A stretch of 64,000 bases of DNA from JAGFIY01 sp964499285. Its GTDB lineage: Bacteria > Bacteroidota > Ignavibacteria > Ignavibacteriales > Melioribacteraceae. The notes beneath the pieces are model-generated. The model saw nothing but the letters and a program-made list of their open reading frames with translations, was not told the DNA's origin and ran no database searches. Position numbers and translations under genes: made by a program. Of this stretch, positions 53,548 through 62,483 are shown piece after piece (positions within the stretch are counted from its first letter, which is position 1; each line of letters opens with the position of its first letter). The stretch is taken from NCBI GenBank assembly GCA_964499285.1, contig CAZCLA010000014.1, forward strand, positions 11,102 through 75,101, given 5' to 3'.

Positions 53548-54993
53548 CTACTCAACAATCTCTAATTTGTTATTTACACTTACGTCCGTCAATATCGTGT
53601 TCTTACCGGATGGCCAATTGACAGTTAACGAATCAACTTTTTCGGCAATTCCTAATCCAAAATGAAGTTGTAATGTTTGACCACAATATCCGGTTTGACC
53701 TGCTACTCTTCTTATCTGCTGAATATTTGTTCCGTTAACGTTTGTTTTTATTTTCACAACCGCGCCAATAGCCGAAGTATTTGAAATCGTTCCTCTCAAA
53801 TCAACAAGCAGCCAATTATTGGAATTGCCTTTGTTTATATAAATCGCGTTGTCCTCGTCAGCATCGTGACATTTTGCAATTACAAGGTCCAAAAATCCAT
53901 CTCTATTTAAATCGCCGAAAGCACAGCCGTAAGTCCAACCTTCATCTTCGGATAAAATATTTTCTGCTTTTTCAAATTTTCCAAAGCCGTTGTTCAAGTA
54001 GAAAAAGTTTTTAGTCTTTGATCCTCGCACAAATGCATTAGTAACAAAGAGATCAAGATCACCATCATTATCAGCATCACCGAAAGACGAACTTACAGAA
54101 TTTCCGCCGTCATTTGTGCTTGGGTTATCATACATCTCTTCAAAAGTACCGTCCCCTTTGTTGAGATAAAGCGAGTTGTTCTGCTTAAAATTACAGACGA
54201 ACAAATCGAAATCTCCGTCGTTATCAATATCGCCCCAGCTCGCACTGAACGATTCCGCTGTGTCAGTTGTTATGGGAGGGATTTCGGAATCAATGAAATT
54301 TCCGTTTTTATCATTTATATATATATTATTCTTTTCATTATTTTGATTCGCAATAAATAGATCTTCGTATCCATCCAGATTTATATCAATCCAATCAACG
54401 CTTCGTGAAGTAAATGAATTTTCTACTGCGCTCCCTTTAGTGATTTCAATAAAATTATCCTTCGCATTGTTAAGAAACAAAAAATTTCTTTTTGAACTTC
54501 CCTCGCTGTTTGCAACATACAAATCAAGAAATCCGTCCTTGTTTATATTTCCCCAAGTTCCTGTTTCCGTATAGCTTTTCCCGGTTGAAGGAAGAAATTC
54601 TGAAATCAATGTAAAAGTGTTGTCACCATTTTGTTTATAAAGCATGTTTGGTTCTCCCCACCAATTCCCGACAAATAAATCTAGAAGTCCGTCGTTATTA
54701 AAATCCCCCCAAGAACTTCCGTCTGATGGTTTGTTGTCATTAGTGATTTCAAGATTCGTTATCTTAGTAAAAATTCCGTTTCCATCATTTTTATAGAAAA
54801 AATTGTTCTCACCATCTTTGGGTCCGTTTGTTATAAAAATATCAAGATCACCATCGTTATCATAGTCAATTAAGTTAACCGATCTTGAATCCCCTCCATC
54901 GTTAACCGGCGGCGTGTCTTCTAATTTATAAAACGATTGAGAAAAGTGTGTTGAAACAAATAGTAAAATTATCGCTGCAATTTTGTTTGCCAT
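53548..54993 (-). CDS. Secreted FG-GAP/VCBS protein with ASPIC/UnbV domain
   Basis: A 481-residue exported protein (signal ANKIAAIILLFVSTHFSQ). Seven or more FG-GAP/VCBS blades follow, each with a D-x-D-x-DG-D-x-DLF Ca-binding loop, such as DYDNDGDLDIFI, DFNNDGLLDLFV and DADNDGDLDLFV. They form a beta-propeller. The C-terminal 75 residues are an ASPIC/UnbV domain (NNWLLVDLRG, RRVAGQTGYCGQ, LHFGLGIAEKVDSLTVNWPSG). Members are surface proteins of unknown binding targets. Single gene, divergent from the beta-barrel gene. Confidence 0.9.
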   Translation of the reverse strand: MANKIAAIILLFVSTHFSQSFYKLEDTPPVNDGGDSRSVNLIDYDNDGDLDIFITNGPKDGENNFFYKNDGNGIFTKITNLEITNDNKPSDGSSWGDFNNDGLLDLFVGNWWGEPNMLYKQNGDNTFTLISEFLPSTGKSYTETGTWGNINKDGFLDLYVANSEGSSKRNFLFLNNAKDNFIEITKGSAVENSFTSRSVDWIDINLDGYEDLFIANQNNEKNNIYINDKNGNFIDSEIPPITTDTAESFSASWGDIDNDGDFDLFVCNFKQNNSLYLNKGDGTFEEMYDNPSTNDGGNSVSSSFGDADNDGDLDLFVTNAFVRGSKTKNFFYLNNGFGKFEKAENILSEDEGWTYGCAFGDLNRDGFLDLVIAKCHDADEDNAIYINKGNSNNWLLVDLRGTISNTSAIGAVVKIKTNVNGTNIQQIRRVAGQTGYCGQTLQLHFGLGIAEKVDSLTVNWPSGKNTILTDVSVNNKLEIVE

Positions 54994-55198
54994 ATTCTAT
55001 CCTCTAGGATTTAAATTTTTTTCATCCGGTTATTTAGAACAGAGGGTTCTCATCTAACCAATCTGTATCTTCCTTGATGCGAAATGTATAGAAAGTTAGA
55101 CGATTATGAGAACAACTATGTTCATGAAAACAAAATTTTTACATAAATGATTGGCACTTCATTTGATGATTCTCTCATTATTCAATTTGGAGTAAGAG

Positions 55199-55840
55199 AT
55201 GAAAAAGTTAATATTAGCCGCATTCATTCTTTTTTCTACCCAATTATCAGCTCAATTTGTAAATAATTCAATAAAATTAGGTTATTTTAATCCGCCCGCC
55301 ACTGATGGGGGTTTCATTATCGGATTTGAAGGAGGCAAATACATTGACAGAAATTTTTCCTACGGCTTCAGCTTGGATTGGTTTCATACAAGTTTTGTCG
55401 ATGCTGTTCTTGTGGAAGAATTCAATAGAATTGACGGATTTCCAAATTATAGACTGAACGAGCTAAGAGCAAAAACTAACATCCACAGCTTTCCGGTAAT
55501 GTTCAATCTAACAGCAAATTTCCCCGTTGCTCCAAGAGTCAGCACGTTTATTACAGGTGGAATCGGAGCAGAGGTACTTCTGATTTTCTCCAGCAATTAT
55601 CAAAATCCCAATGATGATGATTTTGAAGGAGCTTTTGATTTTAACTGGAGGATCGGAACAGGTTTAAGTTTTGTTATGGGAAGACGATCAAATTTTTTCT
55701 TCGAGTTAGCTTATCATAATGCTGAACCTAGCTGGACATATGAAATAAATGATAACGTTAACAACCGAGTAAGAGTATTTGAAAGATCTTATGATATGAG
55801 CGGAATGCTCGCACGAATAGGCTTTAGATTTTATTATTAG
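55199..55840 (+). CDS. Outer-membrane beta-barrel protein
   Basis: A 213-residue protein with signal peptide (KKLILAAFILFSTQLSAQ). Alternating amphipathic strands rich in aromatic residues follow, ending in the aromatic C-terminus ARIGFRFYY typical of BAM-inserted barrels. Size suggests an 8-stranded OmpA/OmpW-like barrel. No ligand known. TTGGAGT lies before the ATG. It is followed by a strong terminator. Confidence 0.82.
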   Translation: MKKLILAAFILFSTQLSAQFVNNSIKLGYFNPPATDGGFIIGFEGGKYIDRNFSYGFSLDWFHTSFVDAVLVEEFNRIDGFPNYRLNELRAKTNIHSFPVMFNLTANFPVAPRVSTFITGGIGAEVLLIFSSNYQNPNDDDFEGAFDFNWRIGTGLSFVMGRRSNFFFELAYHNAEPSWTYEINDNVNNRVRVFERSYDMSGMLARIGFRFYY

Positions 55841-55842
55841 CA

Positions 55843-55878
55843 GAAGACCTTGAACAGTGTCAAGGTCTTCGTTGTTTT
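55843..55878 (+). terminator. Intrinsic terminator between the beta-barrel and TonB receptor genes
   Basis: Perfect 11-bp stem GAAGACCTTGA (55843-55853) / TCAAGGTCTTC (55860-55870), loop ACAGTG, then GTTGTTTT. It serves the plus strand best, but the symmetrical stem may also end the converging receptor transcript. Confidence 0.85.
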
Positions 55879-58279
55879 ATATGTTTACTCTAAGAGAACC
55901 GATGAAATTGACTCCAGGTGCAGTGATCCCCGAGCTGTAAGGTCTATAACGTTGATCGGTAATATTCTCAATTCCAAAATTAAGCTGATATCTTTCGAAT
56001 AAAAGATAACCTAGTTTCAGATTTAGTGTGTACCACGCCGGCGAATATGGATTTCCGTTTTCATCAAGAGCATAAATAACTTTTGATCGTTCGGATGGGG
56101 CCAGATCATCATAACTTATTTCGCCATTGTAATCTGCATAAATCATCGCATTAAAATTGTCCTTAGTGAATATTAAACGAGTGGTACCATACCAAGGAGG
56201 TGCATGCCGCAAGGGAACTTTATCTCCACCATCATCTTCCTCTTCACCGTTTTGCCAGCTCAGTTTTGAAACAAATTCAAAATTTTCAGTAAATCTAAAA
56301 TCAATTCCGCCTTGAATTCCCCAAACTTGTGCGAATGCTGCATTTTGAATTGCTTCGACTTTGCTCAAAGTTCCGTCGTAGAAAATGCTGTCGGCTCCAT
56401 TAAGCAAAAAATCTCTTCTAACAAGTGCATCATCGAGATAGGAATAAAATGCTGTAACATCAACCTTCAAGTTTTTGCCGAAAGTTTTTGCAATTCCTAA
56501 TTCTGTTGAATAGATATACTCTGATTTCAAATCAGGATTCGGAACAATAACAGCTCCAGGTTCGGAATCGAAAATCTTTCCTACATCATCAATGTTGGGA
56601 GCTCTAAATCCTGTTGAAAGATTTAAATTTATCTGCCAGCTCGGATTAGGATGCCAAACAAGACCTGCGCTTCCTGTCAATGCCCCGGTAGTTAAATCCG
56701 CATCGGTAAAAGGAAACGGGAAAAATGTTGTATCAAATTCAGCTTGAAGATAAACAACATTGTATCTCATTCCGGCTTGAAGAATCAATTCCGTACTCAG
56801 TTTATTTTTATAAGTAACATAAGCTCCATACGAATTCCATATAGAACCGTTGGGATATCTTGTGCTCAGCGGCGAAGAAGATCCGTCAATTATATTTTCC
56901 GATTCCGCTATTGACGATACTTTATTGAAAACAGTTTCAACACCGTAATAAAGCTGCGATACTTCGTTAAGCTTCTTCACTAAATCGAGATTAATTGAAA
57001 CAGCATTCACTTTTTCTGTCCGGTGACGAAGCGTTGTGTTGTTGAAATTCCTATCATTCCTGCTTTCTTCAAAAAACTGATGAGCAACAATCAGTTTAGT
57101 TAAATCATACAAACCATTTTCACGATAATTTGTAATCGATAAAGAATTCATCATCCATTTTTGCGGACCGTAAAACCACTGAGCAGATCTTGGATTATCG
57201 CCCTTCATTTCAATAAGCCTATCGTAACGGGGAACATCAGAAACTCTTGAATAATGAAACCCATAATTGAACTCTAAATCATTATTTGGTTTAAATCTAA
57301 CTTTCTGCATCAGGTTAAACTGTTCATATCCGGAAAGTTTTTGGAGTTCGGGATCATTGTTCATTATCATCGTATCCCTGCCGTCGATTCTATCCTGGTA
57401 AAATGTGCGAAGATAATCATCGGGTCCGTTGCTTCCCATCCTTAAATCACCAAAGGCGGAAAAGCTTGCGCTTGTTAAAAACCCCCATTTTTCCAAACCG
57501 ATACCAAAATGAAAATGTCCCATCTTTTCGTTGTTAGCCGAAGAGTATCTTGTAGCAACAGCTCCGTTAAACAGAGTCTGTCCGCTATAAGAAAATTGCG
57601 GCGCAATAGTGCTGAATTCCATTATTCCACCGATTGCATCACTTCCATACATAACCGATCCGGGACCGAAAACAACCTGTGCGTTCGTGAGCGAATTTGC
57701 ATCAAGTGAAATAACATTCTGAATATTTCCGCTTCTAAAAATTGCGTTGTTCATCCTTATGTTATCGACAACTATTAGAACACGATTTGTCGCAAACCCT
57801 CTAATCATCGGGCTGCCGCCCCCAAGCTGACTTTTCTGAACATAAACGTTTCCGGACTGCATCAACATGTCCGCAGCAGTTTGGGGATTTTGAAACTGGA
57901 TATCCTTAGGGGTAATAATCTCGATTGCATTCGATGCATCACTTCGATCTTCCCCCCAGCGTTTTGTCGAGACAACAACATTTGCGAGCGGTATTGCTGA
58001 TTCACTCATATAAACGATATTGTTGTTTGCAACAATCTCATCGTATTTTTTTTCAGTTAATTCGTAACCGATCAACCTAAATGTTATTTTTTTGCTTCCT
58101 TTAAGCGAACTTATGTTTACTTTGCCGTTTGCATCTGTCGAAAGCGATCTATTTAAATCGCTACTGTAAATTGCTACGTATTCCAATGGACGCTCGGTTA
58201 CATTATCTTTAACTGTAACTACCTGTGCATATATATTACCGGCAAAGAGTAAACAAAGAAATAGTATTACTCTCATCAT
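55877..58279 (-). CDS. TonB-dependent outer-membrane receptor
   Basis: An 800-residue receptor. Signal peptide (MRVILFLCLLFAGNIYAQ), a carboxypeptidase-like regulatory domain (about 20-95), a plug domain (about 105-230; TAADMLMQSGNVYVQKSQLGGGSPMIRGF, VYGSDAIGGIMEFS), then the 22-strand barrel. The C-terminus GVNFIGSLRVNI is the expected end strand. It imports a metal chelate, vitamin or other large ligand; which one is not visible. A small exported protein gene lies directly upstream on the same strand. Confidence 0.93.
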   Translation of the reverse strand: MMRVILFLCLLFAGNIYAQVVTVKDNVTERPLEYVAIYSSDLNRSLSTDANGKVNISSLKGSKKITFRLIGYELTEKKYDEIVANNNIVYMSESAIPLANVVVSTKRWGEDRSDASNAIEIITPKDIQFQNPQTAADMLMQSGNVYVQKSQLGGGSPMIRGFATNRVLIVVDNIRMNNAIFRSGNIQNVISLDANSLTNAQVVFGPGSVMYGSDAIGGIMEFSTIAPQFSYSGQTLFNGAVATRYSSANNEKMGHFHFGIGLEKWGFLTSASFSAFGDLRMGSNGPDDYLRTFYQDRIDGRDTMIMNNDPELQKLSGYEQFNLMQKVRFKPNNDLEFNYGFHYSRVSDVPRYDRLIEMKGDNPRSAQWFYGPQKWMMNSLSITNYRENGLYDLTKLIVAHQFFEESRNDRNFNNTTLRHRTEKVNAVSINLDLVKKLNEVSQLYYGVETVFNKVSSIAESENIIDGSSSPLSTRYPNGSIWNSYGAYVTYKNKLSTELILQAGMRYNVVYLQAEFDTTFFPFPFTDADLTTGALTGSAGLVWHPNPSWQINLNLSTGFRAPNIDDVGKIFDSEPGAVIVPNPDLKSEYIYSTELGIAKTFGKNLKVDVTAFYSYLDDALVRRDFLLNGADSIFYDGTLSKVEAIQNAAFAQVWGIQGGIDFRFTENFEFVSKLSWQNGEEEDDGGDKVPLRHAPPWYGTTRLIFTKDNFNAMIYADYNGEISYDDLAPSERSKVIYALDENGNPYSPAWYTLNLKLGYLLFERYQLNFGIENITDQRYRPYSSGITAPGVNFIGSLRVNI

Positions 58280-58337
58280 ACATCCAAAATTTTTTTGAGT
58301 TTAGTTAAATATATTTTCTTACAAAAATGAAAATAGA

Positions 58338-58928
58338 TTAACCAAATTGAGGGGGGTGCGTAATTGCAGGATAATAACCGAAAAGTGTTGAGAGATTGTA
58401 TTGTATTTTAAACTTGTGATCATCTGAAGGATAGTTTATTAATTCAACGGAATTAGAAATTGTATAAAACAAACTAATCGAGTCAAGAATTCTTATCGCT
58501 TGATTTTTCTTTTCGGGATTTTTGTTAAGATAGTCACTTAAATATTCATCAAGATTAGCAAACAACCGGCTTTCTTTAAAATCGTGGATACAATAATACG
58601 AAGCTGATTTATTATTTATTGCGAAACGAACAACATCGTACATTTCGCCTTTGTACCTGAACTCGTTCTCTTTTATCCAGCGAAAATCATCAGCAACCAC
58701 ATTCCCTTTCTCATCCAGAGGGAAGGTAAATGTTAATAAATCCTTTTCGTCAACCCCTTCTTTAATTAGCATCTTTACTTCGTATTTATACTTTTTCTCG
58801 AAAGACTTGAACATTACAAAAAACAGTTGTCCTTGAAAAAGCAGTAAAAAAATCATCACAATTTTGATGATATTATTTACTAAGTATTTTAAGGGTTTTC
58901 GTACCAAAAAATTTATGTTTCCCGTCAA
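58338..58928 (-). CDS. Small exported protein upstream of the TonB receptor
   Basis: A 196-residue protein with one hydrophobic N-terminal segment (about 20-40), so secreted or anchored. The start is uncertain: TTG at 58928, or ATG at 58856 giving MIFLLLFQGQLFFVMFKSF. The mature part has KYEVKMLIKEGVDEKDLLTFTFP, NEFRYKGEMYDVVRFAI and SYYCIHDFKESRLFANLDEYL. The C-terminal HPPQFG is striking. Similar small proteins are found, from memory, beside TonB receptors in Bacteroidota. A partner in metal or ligand uptake is inferred; no metal motif is certain. Confidence 0.65.
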   Translation of the reverse strand: MTGNINFLVRKPLKYLVNNIIKIVMIFLLLFQGQLFFVMFKSFEKKYKYEVKMLIKEGVDEKDLLTFTFPLDEKGNVVADDFRWIKENEFRYKGEMYDVVRFAINNKSASYYCIHDFKESRLFANLDEYLSDYLNKNPEKKNQAIRILDSISLFYTISNSVELINYPSDDHKFKIQYNLSTLFGYYPAITHPPQFG

Positions 58929-59045
58929 ATATTCCAGCAGTAAGATTACAAAATATTAATTGCTTTTCAACACCAAAGCCGATAAAGTCCTAGGTTTGGC
59001 TCTGAAATAAAGAATTATCGAAATGAAATAATGCCGATAGTCTTA

Positions 59046-59585
59046 CTAATTGATTATCAGATCAATTTTATCGATTACAGAAACATTGTTAATTACAAGC
59101 GGGTCTTTGTTGTCTTCCAAATGATATGATTTTTCCCCCGGGTAAATGATTAATTCGAAATTTTCAACGGTGTTATAATCCCGTTCGATGATGAAAATTT
59201 TTGTTTCATCCTTGCCGTACATTACTTTTATTAAATAATTTGAGTCGGAGTCGGAAAAAGTTTCGACACCACTTGTTTTATTTAACTGAAGCGAATCGGC
59301 AGCAAGTTTAACATTTGACGAACTTAAAAAGTCGCCTTCCCTTTTATTTAAAGTGAATAATAATCCTTTTTTGGAACTTAATTTATCCGCTTTTTTTAGA
59401 ACTTCTTGTGTAAGCTTATCTACCTGTTCAGCGGGAACGTTGTGAAATTCGCGTTTATAATCTTCAAGAAATCTAATCGATTCTCCGAAACGATGAAGGT
59501 TGGAATCAAAATATTCTTGTTTTTCTCTTGATAGAAGCTCCCGATGAAAGACGTAGTAGAATAAGTCTTTCTCTTCTATTCTCAT
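59046..59585 (-). CDS. Unknown protein with anti-sigma-like N-terminal helices
   Basis: A 179-residue soluble protein. Residues 1-60 (EKDLFYYVFHRELLSREKQE, then YFDSNLHRFGESIRFLEDYK) have the helix spacing of anti-sigma ZAS domains (L-x-x-Y-x3-EL-S-x-EE-x-x-x-F-x-x-HL), but the zinc Cys/His ligands are absent. The C-terminal part (about 95-179) is beta-rich, ending LEDNKDPLVINNVSVIDKID. No membrane segment. It follows the 329-residue gene by 54 bases and is the last gene of the unit. The anti-sigma idea is an inference from pattern and position only. Confidence 0.6.
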   Translation of the reverse strand: MRIEEKDLFYYVFHRELLSREKQEYFDSNLHRFGESIRFLEDYKREFHNVPAEQVDKLTQEVLKKADKLSSKKGLLFTLNKREGDFLSSSNVKLAADSLQLNKTSGVETFSDSDSNYLIKVMYGKDETKIFIIERDYNTVENFELIIYPGEKSYHLEDNKDPLVINNVSVIDKIDLIIN

Positions 59586-59639
59586 GATGAAATCCTTTTT
59601 TGATATAGTAGCAAAAAAACAAGTGTTTTTGAAAAAATT

Positions 59640-60629
59640 TTAGTACTCTATCGCTCCTCCAATACTGTTTTTGAAATTATTGAAAAGATAATTAAGAATT
59701 GTGTGATATGCATCATAAAATTCTTCCCTAGTCAATTCGGGAATTTCGTTTTGGAAATAGGAATATAGTCCTCCTTGAATTCCGCCGTTTTGTACATCAA
59801 GAGCAAGGTTCCTGAAAACATTCTTAAAAATATCACCTTCGCGTGCTGATAATTTATGGTTTGAAATATATTTTTCATCAAGGTGCCGGTATATTTCTTT
59901 TAGGGATCGATCAACAATAGCTTTTATATCCATTTGCTGGGTCAAATAAAACTCTTGGACCGGTTCGAAATCAAAATTAGGATCCCCGACCAATATGGAT
60001 TTAATCCGGAGGATGAGCAAATTGAAAGGTATTGCCAAATCGCAGGAAAAATTATTTTCGATAAAGGAGAACAGGTCGTCAAAAAGCTCTTTCTGTTTTT
60101 TAACGAAAATATTAGCCGGAATCGATTCAAACTCTTGTCTTGTTATAAATGAGCCAGTTATGTTTGTTTCCACGTCGGGAATGATGTAGTAAGTGCCGAG
60201 ATATCTAATTTTGTTATAGCAATGTTTTCTTATGCAGACACTCAACGTATTGTGAATTTTTCCGAAGAACGGATCGTGAAGTTTCAGAGTCTTTGCAATA
60301 GTCTGTTCAGTCCGGTTCCAAACCACGTTCGTTAAAAAGTGATCGGCATCTTCCTCAGTTTTAATATCTCCGTTCCAATTTTCGATTGAATTGTTTATGC
60401 CGAGTTTTCCATTTATGGATTTTACGAACAACGGAACAATCGAATCTATAGAGACTTGATCGATAAAATCAGAATCCTTGCATATTCCGTGATATCTGTT
60501 TTGAGCAAAGGTGAAAAGATATGAGCGAGATATTCTTATACATCTTTCTGCAAGTAAATTAATCTCTTTCTGTGAGGCTTCTTTGCGGGCTAGGCTGTTA
60601 AGAATTGAAAGAAGGTTTACATTTTGCAT
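59640..60629 (-). CDS. Unknown protein, possibly a highly divergent sigma-factor-like protein
   Basis: A 329-residue, mostly helical, soluble protein that I do not recognise. Residues 30-70 (CIRISRSYLFTFAQNRYHGI, then DSDFIDQVSIDSIVPLF) resemble the helix pair of sigma region 2. The C-terminus (LSAREGDIFKNVFRNLAL near 265 and IPELTREEFYDAYHTILNYL near 295) resembles region 4 spacing without its usual DNA-recognition helix. A basic stretch, CIRKHCYNKIRYLG, lies near 130. Position between a Lon-like peptidase gene and an anti-sigma-like gene supports a regulatory role. This remains a guess. Confidence 0.6.
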   Translation of the reverse strand: MQNVNLLSILNSLARKEASQKEINLLAERCIRISRSYLFTFAQNRYHGICKDSDFIDQVSIDSIVPLFVKSINGKLGINNSIENWNGDIKTEEDADHFLTNVVWNRTEQTIAKTLKLHDPFFGKIHNTLSVCIRKHCYNKIRYLGTYYIIPDVETNITGSFITRQEFESIPANIFVKKQKELFDDLFSFIENNFSCDLAIPFNLLILRIKSILVGDPNFDFEPVQEFYLTQQMDIKAIVDRSLKEIYRHLDEKYISNHKLSAREGDIFKNVFRNLALDVQNGGIQGGLYSYFQNEIPELTREEFYDAYHTILNYLFNNFKNSIGGAIEY

Positions 60630-60680
60630 AATTTAATATAAGTAATTACCGGTTTATTTAAAAAAAATTTATGCTTAATT

Positions 60681-61358
60681 TTAATAAACTGTCGTTGAAT
60701 CGACTGGTCCCGCTTGTTTACCGTCCCATTGGTGAATATTCACAAAATCTTTCCCGTTCCAATATGCAATTTGATCAATTAATGACTGCCTAAATTCTTT
60801 GCTGTCGGTAAGCGGATATTTCCCAGTATCAAGTCCTACTATTGCGCTGTCTCTTTGAACCCTGAAAAAGTCTGAAATTATTAAATTCTTCAATTCAAAT
60901 GTGCTGCGGAATTCGAGGTCATAGCTCACCTTCCCATTATTGATATAATCCTCAACAATACTGAACACTATACTTTTCTCATCTTTTACAACGTTGAGCA
61001 GTTCTGCATTATTATATCGCAGTTCACTTCTCAGATTATGCACATAATCCGAAACCGGTAATTTGATATAGTGATCAAAATCTGCTATTTCGTAATCCGG
61101 GAATCTATATTTACCGACTGAAGGACTTCTGCCATTCAGTTTTTCTAACTCTATCGAAAAGAGCACCACCCCCTCAAATCCATTGTTTACACCAATGGCT
61201 GCCAGCTCCAATTTACCGTCATTATCAAAATCTTCAACAGCACCATATCTAACAGTCCCGGGATGCCATAAAACATCTCCTATTAATTCCCCGTCTTTGT
61301 TCAATCTAAAGACCGTATTATGGTAATAGTTATCAATCTGAGCGCCTACTAAAATTTC
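60681..61358 (-). CDS. FG-GAP-like segment, 5' end lost in gap
   Basis: 226 codons continuing without stop into the gap at 61358; a TTG at 61304 is not a convincing start since coding sequence (EILVGAQIDNYYHNTVFRL) precedes it. DFDNDGKLELAAIGVNNGFEGVVLFSI is an FG-GAP/VCBS-like calcium loop in a propeller blade. The remainder (PDYEIADFDHYIKLPVSDYV, LLNVVKDEKSIVFSIVED) is beta-rich, ending in WNGKDFVNIHQWDG. It may be the C-terminal half of the Lon-like gene across the gap, or a separate gene. Confidence 0.75.
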   Translation of the reverse strand, partial: EILVGAQIDNYYHNTVFRLNKDGELIGDVLWHPGTVRYGAVEDFDNDGKLELAAIGVNNGFEGVVLFSIELEKLNGRSPSVGKYRFPDYEIADFDHYIKLPVSDYVHNLRSELRYNNAELLNVVKDEKSIVFSIVEDYINNGKVSYDLEFRSTFELKNLIISDFFRVQRDSAIVGLDTGKYPLTDSKEFRQSLIDQIAYWNGKDFVNIHQWDGKQAGPVDSTTVY

Positions 61359-61458
61359 NNNNNNNNNNNNNNNNNNNNNNNNNNNNNNNNNNNNNNNNNN
61401 NNNNNNNNNNNNNNNNNNNNNNNNNNNNNNNNNNNNNNNNNNNNNNNNNNNNNNNNNN
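61359..61458. other. Assembly gap of 100 N
   Basis: Exactly 100 undetermined bases inside the operon. Open frames run into it on both sides on the same strand, so whether one or two genes exist cannot be decided from this sequence. Confidence 0.99.
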
Positions 61459-62373
61459 CGCTCGATTAGGATATTTTTCCTTCATCTCGGCAAAGTGTCT
61501 TAAAACTGCTTCATAATTGTCCGATGGAACAAGAAACACGTTGACATAACTAAAAAACACTGCTTCAAGCTTCTGTTTTATTGTGGATCCGGAGACAGAA
61601 CCGATATTACCGTTTTCATCCGCGCTTCCTGTTATTGCAACACGGTTTGTCACTTTAATAATTTCCCGCAGTCCAAGAAATTCTGCAAGCTGTTCGATAA
61701 ATCCAAGCGTTAAAGCCGCCCCAAGTGAATCGCCTGTATAATCCACCGAACGTTGAGCGAATTTAATTACAACATCAAAGAAGAAATTATTTTCTTTTTG
61801 ACCGAGCAAATATTTTTTTGCCAAGTGCCAGGAAGCTCTAATTTGCTGATTCAGTTTTTCTTCAATCAATCCGGTTGATGGAATAATATCAAATGAATCC
61901 TCAAACTTTTTGTTCAGCTCAATGATAAATTCAAGTTTTTCAAGCGATCCGAATTTTTTGATCGGATTTTTTGTTATTTCAACAACGGGAAAAAATAATC
62001 CGTCAAATTTTTCATCTTGAGGTGATTCTCCCGATTCCAGAAACCGCTCAATTGCGCGTATTTCTTGTTCGAGTTTTAAGATTGTTTCTCTTCTGTGGTC
62101 GGAAATTTCGTCGAATGTATGCAACAATTTTGCGGAATTTAGTATTTCTTTTGAGCGTTCAATTGAAACACCGTGAGCTGAAAATTTTGAGAGCAGAACA
62201 AAAAATGGATCTATTACATCTGCAAAAAATGCCGATTTTAAGTGAAGAGGAAGATTTTCATCTACTTTTTTGACAAAATCGGACAACTTGTACAGCTTTG
62301 TCTTGAGTAAAATTGAGCTTGAAATTTCGTCGGCAATCTTTTCTTTTAAAATTTCAAGTTCAAAAATGTTCAT
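61459..62373 (-). CDS. Lon-type (S16) peptidase domain protein without AAA+ domain, cut by gap
   Basis: 305 visible codons from the ATG at 62373. Residues 1-195 are helical and unassigned (ELEILKEKIADEISSSILL). Residues 195-290 match the Lon proteolytic domain: Ser216 in YTGDSLGAALTLGF aligns with the catalytic Ser of GPSAG, RVAITGSADENGNIGSVSG with VAMTGEITLRGQVLPIGG, and Lys266 in IKQKLEA with the catalytic Lys of LKEKLLAA. FLVPSDN matches VLIPFEN. The Ser-Lys spacing is 50 against 43 in E. coli Lon. No Walker A or B is visible. First gene of the operon; the C-terminus is in the gap. Confidence 0.78.
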
Positions 62374-62483
62374 CAATCCAGCCGCATTTTCTCAAAAATC
62401 AATTTATTAAACTACAGTATGATGAGGATACGAACGAAAGAAATCTAATATTTTAATCGCAGTAATATAACATTTTCCACAAT

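Noticed and set aside
61333..61458. Reading of the Lon-like frame straight through the gap to a stop at 61333
   Set aside because: This depends on the gap being literally 100 bases; the real coding frame after the gap is the FG-GAP frame ending at 60681.
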